This document shows positions 8,989 through 20,831 of a DNA stretch of 58,236 nt, piece by piece. The notes beneath the pieces are model-generated. The model was not told the origin of the DNA and made no database searches. It was given only the letters and a program-made list of their open reading frames with translations. The translations under genes were made by a program, and so were the position numbers. Positions within the stretch are counted from its first letter, which is position 1. Every line of letters begins with the position of its first letter. Source of the DNA: Chara braunii (taxonomy: Eukaryota; Streptophyta; Charophyceae; Charales; Characeae); contig BFEA01000590.1 of assembly GCA_003427395.1 (NCBI GenBank), positions 686,472 through 744,707 of the forward strand, written 5' to 3'.

Positions 8989-10745
8989 TAAGGATGCCTA
9001 GACCAAGGAAAAGATGAGCCATGACAAACCCAAAGGGCTAGGAAAAAGTGATTTCGGCATGGGGCGAATAATGACGGTAAACGGCAACAGCGAGATGAGA
9101 TCTCACGACCAAGAATAATCGACACACATGGGGCACCTAAGGAAGGGATATTGGAACCACCAAGGACAAGGAGGTCCCAAAAGAAAAATGAGACATCATC
9201 CGGGACGTTGCCGGGGACTGAGTGAACCCAAATAAAAATAGTCGAAAAACGAGAAACGCGCCGACGGGACTACCGCGAGGCAAAAAAAAATGGAACGAGT
9301 ATGGGGAGAGTGGCGGAGACTTGAGTTGTCCCAAGGTAACCATGAACCAACATGAGGGATGGTCGCACAAAGAAAATAACACCGTTGAGATTAAGATCTA
9401 GACGATGAAGAATATTACCACCACTAGTGCAAACACTAGTGAGATCAAGTGAGAGAGCCAAGAGAGAAAAGAAAGTAAAATAATGATGATGGACGGGTGG
9501 CCCAGCAGTCCGAGATATCTAGGACTAGCTAGTCATGAGAAAATAGAGCCCCAAGTGACTCAACACAGAAAAAAGGTTGTAAAAAAAAAATCGGAGCGAA
9601 AGGGACTCAAAATTGAGACTTCAAGTTACGGAGGCAAAATGAGACTCCTTATGAGCATGGGGGTGTCATTATTGTAATCCGAGAGATAACGGTCAACTGC
9701 TGGGTCTGAATTTGGTCATGGATGAGGATCCATGACCTAGAAAAAAACTCAACAACTACTTGATACTTGTCACATTAGAAATAAAATAAAAGAAAAGAAA
9801 AAATGAGAGAAAATGAAGGGAGAACGAGATAAAAGGGGAGAAAAGAGTGGAGGAGAATGTGCCGACCTATTGGGACCTACACAGCAGGGGACTGGCAGGT
9901 CCCTATTGTGACCTAATCCCTCCAAGATTCAAGGAGGACAATCCGAAATGCAGAGATATGACCCTTGGGGCAATATCTCCATAAAATCTGAATTAAAAAG
10001 AAAAAAATTAGAGAAAAAAAAATAAAAAAATGACCGGTTTTCTTTTGGGCCATGGATATGAGATTCACATCTATGGAGGAGGGAATATGGCCGATTTTTG
10101 TGAGGCCTACCCAAACGGCCAACTCCGGAATGAGTTGGCAGCCCAAAAAGGAAAGAAACAAAAGAGAGAAAAAAAACAAAACCGTGCATTTGTCCCCAAA
10201 AGAGGGTCAGATGCACAAAAAATTGAAAAAAATGGACTTAGGGGCCCAAATTTGATGCAAGGACTACTTGGGGGTATCAGGGAAAATTATTGGCCTTGGA
10301 TCTTAGCCAGATCCAAGGCTGAAAAGACACCGAGGCATGAGAAAATGCCTCGGCCTACCAAAAATGGGGTAGAACCTGAAAAAATCGAGAAAAAGGCATA
10401 GAGGGTCTTTTTCTCTCAAGTGAGGCTACCCCTTGGGCATTAAGACCCAAGAGGGCAACATTTTGAAGATGAAAAAGACGCTGAAGGAGGCCAAGAGGCA
10501 ATCCGAGTTGGTACCAACCACTCGGACTGCATGTACTTGACTAAAATAAGGTCCGGATACCTCCGGAAGGGCCTAGTGGTGAAATTTTGCCTTCGGGGTA
10601 CCTCGGTTCACCTCAAGGCACATGAGGAGGCCCATGGGCTGGCCGGAGTGCTGGTTTCAGCCTACATAAGTTGATGATTCAGTCCGCCATACTCACATTT
10701 GCATGAGGAGTGCCCATACTGCCCCAGTGAGCTTATAGAAGCATT

Positions 10746-11082
10746 GTCGAGCGCATCGGTCCGACACCGCACATGGTAGCGCGGGACACTCCCGATCGCG
10801 TCACGCAGGAGTTGGTTTTAATCCTCGTCGTGAATAATACATGTGGAACTTCTGCAAGCCGCCCCGGCCGAGTACGCCAGCCATAACTCTCGCGAACCCC
10901 TACGACAGGACATGGTCTACGGGAGGCACGACTTACGTCCACCTTGCGGGAGCTGTCACCTCCCTTCGGTGGGCGTATCCCCGCCGAGCTACCAGTCTAC
11001 AATATGAAAGTTAATCAGGTGCAATCGCAGAGGTGGACCATCCGAAGGCGTTTCTCGTTCGTTATAGCATTGGGGGACACCT
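10746..11082. other. GC-rich single-copy spacer
   Basis: Between the end of repeat A homology and the LTR end. Richer in CG dinucleotides than its neighbours. Short frames are present on both strands, with no recognisable protein. It lacks the PBS that follows the related LTR at 27217. Confidence 0.5.
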
Positions 11083-13392
11083 TGTCGCACTTTTTCCAGT
11101 CGGACCGCTTCAGGCGACCGGAAAGCCAACAGGCTGTCACGCGGGATTTTGTAGATTGTTTGCAATAAATAAAATAAATTAAATAAAACAAATCCCTTCC
11201 TGTTGTGTGCGTCCGGCTACGAGCGAGACCCTTCAATTGCGGTCTTCGCCGGCCCCCGGTCTTAGGAATCTTTTATTTTGATTCAGAACAACAAAGAATC
11301 GTGCAATAAATAAACATAAATTCTCATATGTCATGCATGCATCAGTTCTGCCAATTCACTAATTTTGAGAACTATGACAAAATCATCAGAAAAATGCAAT
11401 CATCAGTGGCCTATGAATGTAGAGTCACCTGAACCCTGCTAGCTCTAAGCATTTCCATCCACGTCCCATGATACGGAAATCTACCATGGCACAAAACTCC
11501 TCCCATAGTGTAGGAAGGTATGACTGAGAAAATATCCCTCGTCTAAGATGCTCGAACTCTGAAGGCTCTGACAAAGTCAGATAAGCAATCTGTACTGGTG
11601 AGATGTACCTCTTTACCAACTCCACCCGTTCACCCCAATAAGAGCCATCAGTGAGAGTGAAAGGTACCGGAGTCTTGGGATTGTCTGAATAGAACTTTGG
11701 TCTAAAGCTGGGGATCAACTTAGTACCTCTTTCGTCGAGCTCTCTCTCTTTCTCTTCTAGGTACTTAGCTGCCTCAACCCAGACGGAATCAAAGTGTTCG
11801 TGGGTCTCTTTACCTTTCTTAACATAAAGTCACAGGCCATGGATGACACCCTCTGCAAAATTGGTATAGACAGCGAAGATTGACAAATCTCTCTGTCTAA
11901 AACAAGATGCACTAACATACTGATATTGAAATGCGTCCTTGAGTGCAATCTGATTGAGATTGGTCAACACTGACTCGCTGACCAGGAATGACTGAACTAT
12001 ACTCATGAGTATGATAGTTACTGTTCTCCTGACTTTCTTAGTTTTGTTAGACCGTCTCTGTGAAGTGATAGTTTCAATTGCTGACTATGTCCTGACGATA
12101 TACCGAGTCTAATTGTGACCTGCCCCGATTCTGGTTCGTCCTCTCTAATCTCCCTCTGACTAACACTTGTACGTCTCTCTTGAAAGCGACAACTAGATCC
12201 TCTTACTGTTCAGCAACAATGATTTTCCTAACTTTCTCCACCGACCCTACAGACGAAAGAGTGTTATGCAGTCTTCCGTTTGATCCATGATGGTAGTAGG
12301 TGTACTCAATCATTGTTTGATCTTTCACTAGCGTCAGAGCGCACTCCATCGTGAGTCTTGTTTGACGATGAAGGCTCTCAACTACCCTTTCTTCCCATCT
12401 TTCGGTTTTGTCTTACCCTCTGTCTGTCTTCGCCCTCCATCTCACAGCTAAAGCTCTTTTGCTTGGAGGGCAGTTAAACCCGCAAACATGCGTCTTAGGG
12501 TTCACCAAGGGTAGATTGAATGCTCGCAAAAGTGAGGTGGGCTAGATAATTCAGCCTCGGTAATATCTCAAAGGGCAAAGATCGAGGGACAATCGCTCAT
12601 CATACCGCTGCTCACAGAATTACCAGCATTAGAGGAGGTCATGGGGCGTCAAGCGATTTTTGTTGGTCGTTTTGCCGACGAGACGGCCAAGGATAGAAAA
12701 TTCAAACAAATGTTACTTGGAATCTTGCTCTTGCCTTCTCAATGGTTTCACGAAGGAGTAAGAGTAGTGACGGTTAACACTTGGACGACTTTTCAAGGCT
12801 ACCACACACACACTCACATGCCCTGTGGAGATGATTACAAGTTATGTAAAACTTCCATTCCACTATTCTTCCTCGTAAGGGGGCGTTTACACTCTGCATG
12901 AGCATTATGACTGCAACACCACCTCATTCATGTATTTGCACGAAGACACTACTCCGCCTAATGACCGCGTGACTGTCGTTATTTTCTGCAGAGTGCGTTG
13001 GAGACCAACATGCTTATTGCTGAATCGCTGTTGGTAATTAGCTTGAGTCAAGTTGATATTTTACAGGTAGTGATCAGGTTGATACTTGTGTTCACCACCA
13101 TCATCCAAACAAAGAAGGTTGCTGGTGGAATTCAGGAGAAGTTGCCCTAAACTGAAGTTTAACTCAGTTCACCGAGGGTAATAATGTTTGAGACGCTGCA
13201 GATTCAAACAACCGCTGACTGTGACTACCATCATTTACTGCATGCCTAACAATGTTCAATGATTAGATTGTGAGTTGTCTGATCATGACCATACCCCCTT
13301 ATTAGGCAAGGCATTATCAAGCACAAAATTCACTCATACTGAAGGCAGGGTGTTGTCAACTCACAGTAAGCCTAGAATATCAGAGCGAGTCA
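11083..13392 (-). mobile_element. 2.3-kb LTR (minus orientation), family L
   Basis: Reads on the minus strand from TGACTCGCTC (13392) to GTGCGACA (11083), a TG...CA frame. It matches the plus-strand LTR 24676-27217 throughout, apart from a deletion of about 235 bp near 11380. Outside the LTR, the 13392 side has a polypurine tract and the 11083 side has no PBS, so this behaves as a 3' LTR. Candidate 5-bp flanks (GGGAG and AGGTG) do not form a target duplication, as expected if only one LTR is present. Confidence 0.75.
11425..11760 (-). pseudogene. LTR-borne ORF fragment, copy in 3' LTR
   Basis: Minus frame YLEEKERELDERGTKL, FYSDNPKTPVPFTLTDGSYW, RYISPVQIAYLTLSEPSEF and SYLPTLWEEFCAMVD. It closely matches the plus-strand ORF at 26330-26640 in the other LTR, in sense relative to the LTR. 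No known domain is recognised. Most residues are shared; the differences are scattered. An antisense frame at 12641-12901 (RQAIFVGRFADETAKDRKFK) is likewise mirrored at 25163-25504. Confidence 0.5.
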
Positions 13393-13405
13393 CTCCCTTC
13401 CGCTT
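13393..13405 (-). other. Polypurine tract next to LTR
   Basis: On the minus strand AAGCGGAAGGGAG (one C) lies immediately before the LTR start TGACTCGC. Purine tracts in this position prime plus-strand synthesis in LTR retroelements. Confidence 0.6.
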
Positions 13406-16400
13406 AAAACCACAGGGATTAGTTTCAAGTAATACCCACTCAATTTCACTGTGGGGCGTGGTCTTGAACGATCCTCAGAAAATCTCTAGCCAAACCTGAT
13501 CCCTCTCTGTGTTGTAACTCTCCAGAGGACCAGCTGGGCTGAGGGAATTTTGCAAGGAATGACTAACCACGTGCACTCGTCCCGAGTAGTTTAATGTTAC
13601 AATCTCGACAGGCAGTTTCTAGACTCACCGAGTTCATAACAAAGGATCGAATAGTGAGACTAGAAGTGAGCAACCAAATGTAAACTGACCCTTTTCCCAA
13701 TTTTACTCAGCCGACATAACTCTTATCTGACTAACTGCACTTCGTTTGTTACACAGGGTTCTGATGACTGACTTTCAGTAGAAAATGTCATCAGAGGTCC
13801 CTGTCGAGCAATGACCGTTACCCATTTTCTGCGTAGGAAGCCACTGTGCGCCGAGCGATTCTTGTGGCACATAATTGCACTCAAACACAACCCCTTTTCA
13901 TATATGCCTCAAAGCTTAATCAAAATGAACTCCTTGGGTTTGCTATCTCGATTGTAAGGCACAAGCCTGGTTCGTGATCGTAGAGCACACGTTTAGTTCA
14001 TTGGTTCACACACTACATACGTAGTCTGAGAGACTTTGCTCAGAGCAAATCCGAATTCTGATCATGTTCGTGCGGGGTGCGAGGCTGTCTCATCATAGTT
14101 CTTGTTACAGTGTGGAGTTGCACTCAGCCGTGAGTCCTTATCTCAGACTTCTCTTTAGGTGTCGTACTTAATCAAACAGAAGAAAACAACAGTAGCGTAA
14201 CTAAACACTTCGCAAAATTATCCTTCCCCCTCTTCCTGTTGTAGCTCACATAGTTTTCATACAAAACGCTTCACGGGTTTCAACGTTCGCTTGACCTCTC
14301 ACGACCATTTTCTTGCGAACTCTCACTAGGACTATGAAGCTTTGCTCTCATATCCCATTAGATCTCAGTTTCAACGAGAATAGGGGAAGATTTTGAGCTA
14401 GCGCTCACTCGCTAATTTCCTCTTCACGTCCAGCTCAGTATCTTTTGAAGCAGCATTTAGTCCCCATCAATCAGGAATTTGGCAAGCAAGTATACAACTT
14501 TTCCGAGTACTGCGCGTTTCTTCCCCATTTCGCAACATGATCAAGCATGCATATCGCAGGTGTAATTACTCTGAGATTTTCTAAACTTTGAGACTTTTGT
14601 CTCTTGTAGAAGGAGTGAACTCTGACTGATAGGCTGAAGCTCCTTTGACGAGTACTGTGAACCCAATACTTATCAAGAAACTCGCCAGAGTCAGTCAACA
14701 ACCTCACACATACGAAGTCTCTTCAAACGAAGGGTGTAACAATGACATGTGATTACCTCAAACATAAAAGTACATCATAGTGTGAGATCGAAGAGCCAAG
14801 CAAGAGTACAAGAAAAAACCCTTGCCTTAGTGCATGCTTATCCTGGTTCAGTAAAGACTCAAGTCCACTAGCTCTCCGGATGGGTTATTAGATCAATGCT
14901 CACATCGAATAGAAGTGGTGATCAATGAGCACGGGTTCTAGATTATCTAACTACAGGTATGAGCATCCATCCCTCTGCGAGGTCATTAAGCAGACCAGTC
15001 ACCATCAACGGACATGTCATCGAACAGATAGTGGACGATCAAACTACTAGCAGATATATTATCGAATGATAAGCGTTGTCATGCCAAGAAGTCGCAGTTT
15101 TCTCAAGCAAGTGGGACTTGAACTAAATTCACCCCGTTCCCAATCAGTGACTTGCTTGGTTAGCACGTCTCAAAACAAGTTGCTAGACATACACCGAATT
15201 ACGACGATAGTGGCAGCAAACTGCTCTATGAACTCTTGAGTCTTAACTGCCATAGTGAGACCAACCGCAAGGACAGATTGAGTCACGTTCACTACGGGGA
15301 TCAGGATTCCCTGATGATTCTGACCTCCTCCGTTAATCACCCTCGTAACTAGATCACATGGTTCCTCATGCGCACACCCTTTTCTTTGTGACTCAGTAGA
15401 CAGAAAACCGACAATCACGATGATGTACTCTGAGTAACGGAGGTACAAGAAATAGTACCAATAAGTGATCCAAGAAAACCTCATTGCCCATAGTTCAGTA
15501 GAAAATGCGCAAGGAAGGGGTCGATGACGTCAGCTTCAGGGCACGTGCACCACTTCCAACATCCAGCCAGCAGCCCTCCGCAGTCAGAGCACACATAGGT
15601 TTTTCTCTCTCTGACACGCAGTAATCGCCATGTAGGCCCGTTGCTTCCGTCTCAAGGCTGCCACTACTCTTCTTGTCTATTTCCTCATCGCCGAGGGATA
15701 GCCTCAGGCCACACGTGGCGTCCTCCGTGTAGGCGAAGACAAATACATCATCACACTGAAGTGCAGTAAGTGACAAAGGAAAACCTTTCCCTCACCCCGC
15801 CCATACGGATAGTTTCTGGCTCAACAACGATTCACTCACATTTTGACCTCTGACGAGCAGAGAAGCGATCTACCAACTGGCCATCTCCTTGCAACAACCC
15901 CTATTAACTCCCCTCATGTCTGATCCCCGCGCACACTTCTTGCTCGATCCATCTCACCCTCCCTGTTATCTCGCCGCTCACCCGCTTTCTGGTGTGTCCC
16001 CCCTAGGCTTTATTCGAGCTCTCGCTCATTATCAGTCACTGACAAGAACTTGAAAGCGAAGCTAAGCGAGACATCTGGCATCATGTCTGCTTCATGCGGA
16101 GATTGAGAAAAGAGAGAGGAGAGAAGAAGGAAGGAGCAGAGCAATATAACCAGCAACGTCAACAAGTATCCCCACTCATGTCCCCCGCACTCGCATTAAC
16201 CTCGACTCTACCCTCTTACACGCTGGTGTCCCTTCTTTCTTGGATACAACTGTGGGAAAGCATCCTTTTCCTCTCACCCTCGTTACCTCCGCTTCTTAAG
16301 GGTGCTTGTCTTTCTCCCTCGTTCACGCTCGGTTAGCTCAGCTCCCGAGCCCGAGAGAGGCATTAGCGTACCCCGCCGGAAAAATGACGTCCACTGAAGT

Positions 16401-16495
16401 CATCCTTCCCCTACGCATGATGCACCAGTCTGACTTTGCTCTCGAACGCTCCCCTTTCTTTTTCTTTGCGTCGACCTATAATTGTCTCTTGGTTC
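13406..16495 (-). other. Unrecognised region with short ORF fragments
   Basis: If 11083-13392 is a 3' LTR, this is the 3' internal part of that element. Minus-strand frames occur at 14707-14471, 15484-15170 (containing NGGGQNHQGILIPVVNVTQS) and 15776-15495 (YTEDATCGLRLSLGDEEID); none resembles gag, pol or integrase to me. 13406-14470 and 15777-16495 show only scattered short frames. Confidence 0.35.
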
Positions 16496-17145
16496 TCAGT
16501 CCCTGCGTCGTCGTGAGCTTGCCTCGGGCCCGCCCTCCACTGGTCTAGTAGTCTGGTGGTCCCGCTTCCACTGGTCCCACCCGTGCCAGGACTGAGTTGT
16601 GGCCTCCAAGTCACTCTCATCGCTCTCGGCCTCAGTATCGCGGTCCAAGTGCCGTTGCTCTCGTTCCACTGTGTCTGCGGACGTCCCCTCATCCAGGTAC
16701 GCGATAGTCACCCTCATATCATCTGTGACCCCATCCCGTCTGCACCGCCTTTCTGCCCGGTCTTTTGCCTCCATGATTGCCATCTGCAGGCCTTGGTCCA
16801 CCCTCATTTCTTCTTCTCTCCCCCCTTCCACGTTTATCCTCAGCTTAGCCTCTCTCCTGCCATAGCTGTAGTCCAACACAGCAGTCACCGTACGTCCTTC
16901 CCCCGACATCCGCTCCCACTTCCAGAGATGTTGGAGATACCTTGGCCTATAGCCATATAGCCCACTACTGCGTACCATGGTCGCAAGTTCACTGTCGTTA
17001 GTACCCAGGTGCCTAGCGCACGCTCAGCCAACCTCCCTTCACGAACACCCAACAGTTTTCCCGCTTCTAGCTCAGTCCACCAATCGTCAACACGACAAAA
17101 GCCCCTGAGCGCGACCTCCCAGCCAATAGTCAGTGGTCCATTCAT
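16496..17145 (-). pseudogene. Unrecognised charged ORF, frameshifted
   Basis: Two overlapping minus frames: 17145-16885 (MNGPLTIGWEVALRGFCRVD, EAGKLLGVREGRLAERALGT) and 16978-16496 (SSGLYGYRPRYLQHLWKWER, then acidic and basic residues including EAKDRAERRCRRDGVTDDMR). Length, composition and lack of stops suggest old coding sequence with one frameshift near 16970. I cannot name a family. 17146-17596 up to the gap holds nothing I recognise. Confidence 0.35.
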
Positions 17146-17596
17146 CGCGTCCTTTATAGGCTTCGTGATCCCTGTGCTCTAAACGAAGAGTTCGACTTAC
17201 TTCCTTTTTTTTCAATTCTAAGTACCAATAACTTAGAATTTCCAAGAATAACATAGAATTCGTGAAAACCCAACAACAAAAAATGTTGGGTTTGAACGAA
17301 ATCTATTTAGGATTATGAGCGTATGGTTTTTATGCCTTCTCTAGGAGCAAGATTCTTTGCAAAGTAAAAAAACCACAAAATTTTTGAGAAGGACTGGAAG
17401 TGGCGAGGAAAAAATCAGGTTTTTCCACAATAAATCATTACTGTGCGAAGTATTATATATTTAGAAATTGAAATATACATTTTTTCTAGGTTGTTTTTCC
17501 GAGCGCCCGACTGGAAGTATCCTGCTCGGACCGCTGCCCGGTTGACCGGCCGCGCGAGTATCTCGTGCGGGGTCCCGTGCAACAGATGCGAAAAAA

Positions 17597-18568
17597 NNNN
17601 NNNNNNNNNNNNNNNNNNNNNNNNNNNNNNNNNNNNNNNNNNNNNNNNNNNNNNNNNNNNNNNNNNNNNNNNNNNNNNNNNNNNNNNNNNNNNNNNNNNN
17701 NNNNNNNNNNNNNNNNNNNNNNNNNNNNNNNNNNNNNNNNNNNNNNNNNNNNNNNNNNNNNNNNNNNNNNNNNNNNNNNNNNNNNNNNNNNNNNNNNNNN
17801 NNNNNNNNNNNNNNNNNNNNNNNNNNNNNNNNNNNNNNNNNNNNNNNNNNNNNNNNNNNNNNNNNNNNNNNNNNNNNNNNNNNNNNNNNNNNNNNNNNNN
17901 NNNNNNNNNNNNNNNNNNNNNNNNNNNNNNNNNNNNNNNNNNNNNNNNNNNNNNNNNNNNNNNNNNNNNNNNNNNNNNNNNNNNNNNNNNNNNNNNNNNN
18001 NNNNNNNNNNNNNNNNNNNNNNNNNNNNNNNNNNNNNNNNNNNNNNNNNNNNNNNNNNNNNNNNNNNNNNNNNNNNNNNNNNNNNNNNNNNNNNNNNNNN
18101 NNNNNNNNNNNNNNNNNNNNNNNNNNNNNNNNNNNNNNNNNNNNNNNNNNNNNNNNNNNNNNNNNNNNNNNNNNNNNNNNNNNNNNNNNNNNNNNNNNNN
18201 NNNNNNNNNNNNNNNNNNNNNNNNNNNNNNNNNNNNNNNNNNNNNNNNNNNNNNNNNNNNNNNNNNNNNNNNNNNNNNNNNNNNNNNNNNNNNNNNNNNN
18301 NNNNNNNNNNNNNNNNNNNNNNNNNNNNNNNNNNNNNNNNNNNNNNNNNNNNNNNNNNNNNNNNNNNNNNNNNNNNNNNNNNNNNNNNNNNNNNNNNNNN
18401 NNNNNNNNNNNNNNNNNNNNNNNNNNNNNNNNNNNNNNNNNNNNNNNNNNNNNNNNNNNNNNNNNNNNNNNNNNNNNNNNNNNNNNNNNNNNNNNNNNNN
18501 NNNNNNNNNNNNNNNNNNNNNNNNNNNNNNNNNNNNNNNNNNNNNNNNNNNNNNNNNNNNNNNNNNNN
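17597..18568. other. Assembly gap (972 N)
   Basis: A run of N. The frames spanning it are artefacts. It ends exactly at a long TG microsatellite, a common cause of assembly failure. Confidence 0.99.

Positions 18569-18657
<89 letters not shown>
18569..18657. repeat. (TG)n microsatellite
   Basis: About 89 bp of perfect TG at the gap edge. Shortly after, GTAGACCTATTC(G/A)GGTAATT-like sequence occurs twice (about 18711-18731 and 18740-18760). Confidence 0.97.
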
Positions 18658-18658
<1 letters not shown>

Positions 18659-18761
18659 TGAATCTTATCGCGGCCGTAGTGCTTAGGCAGCGAGAACGGG
18701 AACCTTTCAAGTAGACCTATTCGGGTAATTGGTCAACAGCTAGACCTATTCAGGTAATTCG

Positions 18762-18763
<2 letters not shown>

Positions 18764-18811
<48 letters not shown>
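18764..18811. repeat. (GA)n microsatellite
   Basis: Pure GA run. The following 18812-19540 contains C/T-rich and GAT-rich low complexity (including GATGATGATGATGA near 19221) and no convincing gene. Confidence 0.97.
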
Positions 18812-18813
<2 letters not shown>

Positions 18814-19539
18814 CAACGAGTTGCGGACTCTCCGTTATCTCCTCCCCTCTTTCTTGTGCTTCGTCCTTCTCGTGTGAATGAAAATGTCACTTTTAAGTTC
18901 GATACTATGAAGGTTATCGAAAGAAATACTAAGTGAAATGGTGAAGGTTTTCAATCGGCTTCATTTCCCTGCCATCGTTCTCAGACTGGTTTTTTGTTTT
19001 TCCCTTCCGAGTTCTGGTCAGATATGATGTATGCCGAGTCCGGAGCATTGTCTTTCGTATTTGTTTGTCCCCTTCGTTTGCCCCCCCCCCATCTCGCGTC
19101 ATCTCTTTGCCCTCCATCTCATCTTCTCGCTAAGGAGGTCAGATAGCTCCTCGCGAGTTTTTTTGTGACTATTGTCGGGAGGGGGTTGGACGCGGGGAAT
19201 GGGGTTTGCTCATTATGTGGATGATGATGATGATGATGAGAAAAATGATGATGGTGGTGTGTTCAGAGGCGGTCTTGTTCAGAGGTGGATCGGAGGGTGG
19301 GTACCCAGACGTGGGCCGCAGTCTTGTTTTGCGAATAGGAATAGAAAGAGAGAGAGAGAGAGGGTGGGGCGGTGGTGGGGGGTGTTGTGGATAAGACCTC
19401 GTCTGTTTAATTTCGTCCTTCGCTTCTAATCGGAGGAGGAAGAAAAAACTTACCATCGGAAAGCCTCTCTGTCTTCCTTCATTCCGGCCTCTCTCCCTTT
19501 CTTCCGGCCTCCCTAGAATCTTCGTGAGCTTGCGGTTGC

Positions 19540-19855
19540 GATCAATCAAAGGATGAAGATCGGGATCGAGGATGGCATGGTGCGTTGCTATTAGAGGACC
19601 AGAGGGAAATGGATGACTCGTAGTATGTCATTGAGGAGTGCTCCCGGCTGAATCTAGATGATAGGGATCTGCGAGAGATTCATCAGGCCTTGATTGATCA
19701 TATCCCTGGCGAGTATCCCGACAACGATGGGGACTTCGCTTGCGAGTTCATCGTGGTGGATGGCCCACCATCGCTGCAGAAAAAGGTGGGAAAGCGGCTG
19801 GGTGACGTCCGCGGGGATGAGGGTTGCGGGAGATGCATCGGCCAGAAGAGATGAC
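19540..19855 (+). pseudogene. Exon-like coding fragment
   Basis: Plus frame GALLLEDQREMDDS, one TAG stop (about 19621), then YVIEECSRLNLDDRDLREIH, QALIDHIPGEYPDNDGDFAC and EFIVVDGPPSLQKKVGKRLG. It looks protein-like in composition. AAAAAG/GTGGGAAAG near 19785 could be a 5' splice site ending an exon. No family recognised; a pseudogene or chance frame is possible. Confidence 0.3.
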
Positions 19856-19887
19856 ATGACAGATGTATCCAGTCGGCTATTAGGGTG

Positions 19888-20345
19888 AAGTGCAGGGGGA
19901 TATCGTGACCGATGGTAAATGTTCTTCTTTTCTTCACGGTATCAAATGAATTTAATTGGCGGTAAGGGCCAAGTTCAGTTCAGGGTGATATCGTGACCGA
20001 CGGTAAATTTCCCTCTCACTTCATGGTATCAAATGAATGTAGTCTGCGAATAGAACCAAATTCAGAGTGATCAAGTTGTTCAATAGGTTTGGCAAGTACT
20101 AGGCTACTGTCTTCCCCCAAACGCAACGCACCCTCATAATGATTGCATCTGACCTGAAAGATAGCTTGTATACACTCGTTATGAGGATGCGTTGTCTTCG
20201 GGGGAAGACGCTGGTTTCAAAATATGTATTATGACATACAGTAAATGCGCTTTAGCTTGTATACACATGATCGGGATGCGTTGTTTTCGGGGGAAGATGA
20301 TGGTTTCGAAATATGTATTATGACCGACAGTAAATGTATCTGACC
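19888..20345. repeat. Tandem and inverted repeat cluster
   Basis: Two units of about 95 bp (from 19888 and from 19983) share GATATCGTGACCGA(T/C)GGTAAAT and GGTATCAAATGAAT. Two further units of about 90 bp (about 20179-20345) share GATGCGTTGT(C/T)TTCGGGGG and AAATATGTATTATGAC. An inverted relative at 20109-20142 pairs with 20179-20212. The following 20346-20831 is unrecognised, with a repeated ATGACTCGGATACCAGCT at about 20670 and 20718. Confidence 0.8.
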
Positions 20346-20831
20346 GCTTTCTTCGGTTCAGAAAGAGCAATTAATTTTTGTGCGTTTATAATAAGGTGAT
20401 ATGTGAGTATACACACAAGGACATCGCTAAATGTATCTGACTGCTATCACGGCCTCGCGTGGACGCATCTGACTTCAATTAGGTATGTTGATCCATTGAA
20501 AAGCTCGCCCTGACAGTGCACTAACGTTTTCTCTTCATGATTTCCTCGCCCTAATTGTGGTTTTTCAAATTTGCCGAAACAAATTGCGAGGGCACGTGTG
20601 GAAATATTCCATCATCTCCCTTGGGAACCACCTCTCCCTTGATTGACGTGACCTCTGCATGACCTGGAAATGACTCGGATACCAGCTCCTCATTGTTAGC
20701 TGAAGCCGCCCTGAAAATGACTCGGATACCAGCTACTCACAACAGCCACCTCTCCCAATGCACTTCACTGATCGACAGCACGATGCACCTCCGCTGCTCT
20801 ATCAGGACACACAGCAGCTGTTGCGCTGCCG

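Larger units (their letters stand above)
7870..10745 (-). repeat. Repeat A, copy 1 (modular long repeat)
   Basis: The reverse complement of this 2.9 kb matches 40870-42647 (from the 10745 end) and then 48892 to about 51320 (to the 7870 end). Internally it is built of diverged modules of about 600-700 bp, each with a TGCAGTCCG dyad, an ACTAGTG dyad, an ACTTGACACTTG-type block, an A-rich run and a GGGACTG(A/G)CAG(A/G)TCCCTATTG block. Open frames (for example 10030-10401) show amino-acid changing differences between copies and are not credible genes. Nature (non-autonomous element, LTR or satellite-like) is unresolved. Confidence 0.8.

Noticed and set aside
10030-10401. 123-codon frame in repeat A with a recognisable counterpart at 41580-41380
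   Set aside because: Differences between the two copies change most amino acids and are not biased to silent sites; it is shared repeat sequence, not a conserved protein.
17415-18714. Long open frames of about 370-430 codons on both strands
   Set aside because: They consist of N codons across the assembly gap plus the TG microsatellite.
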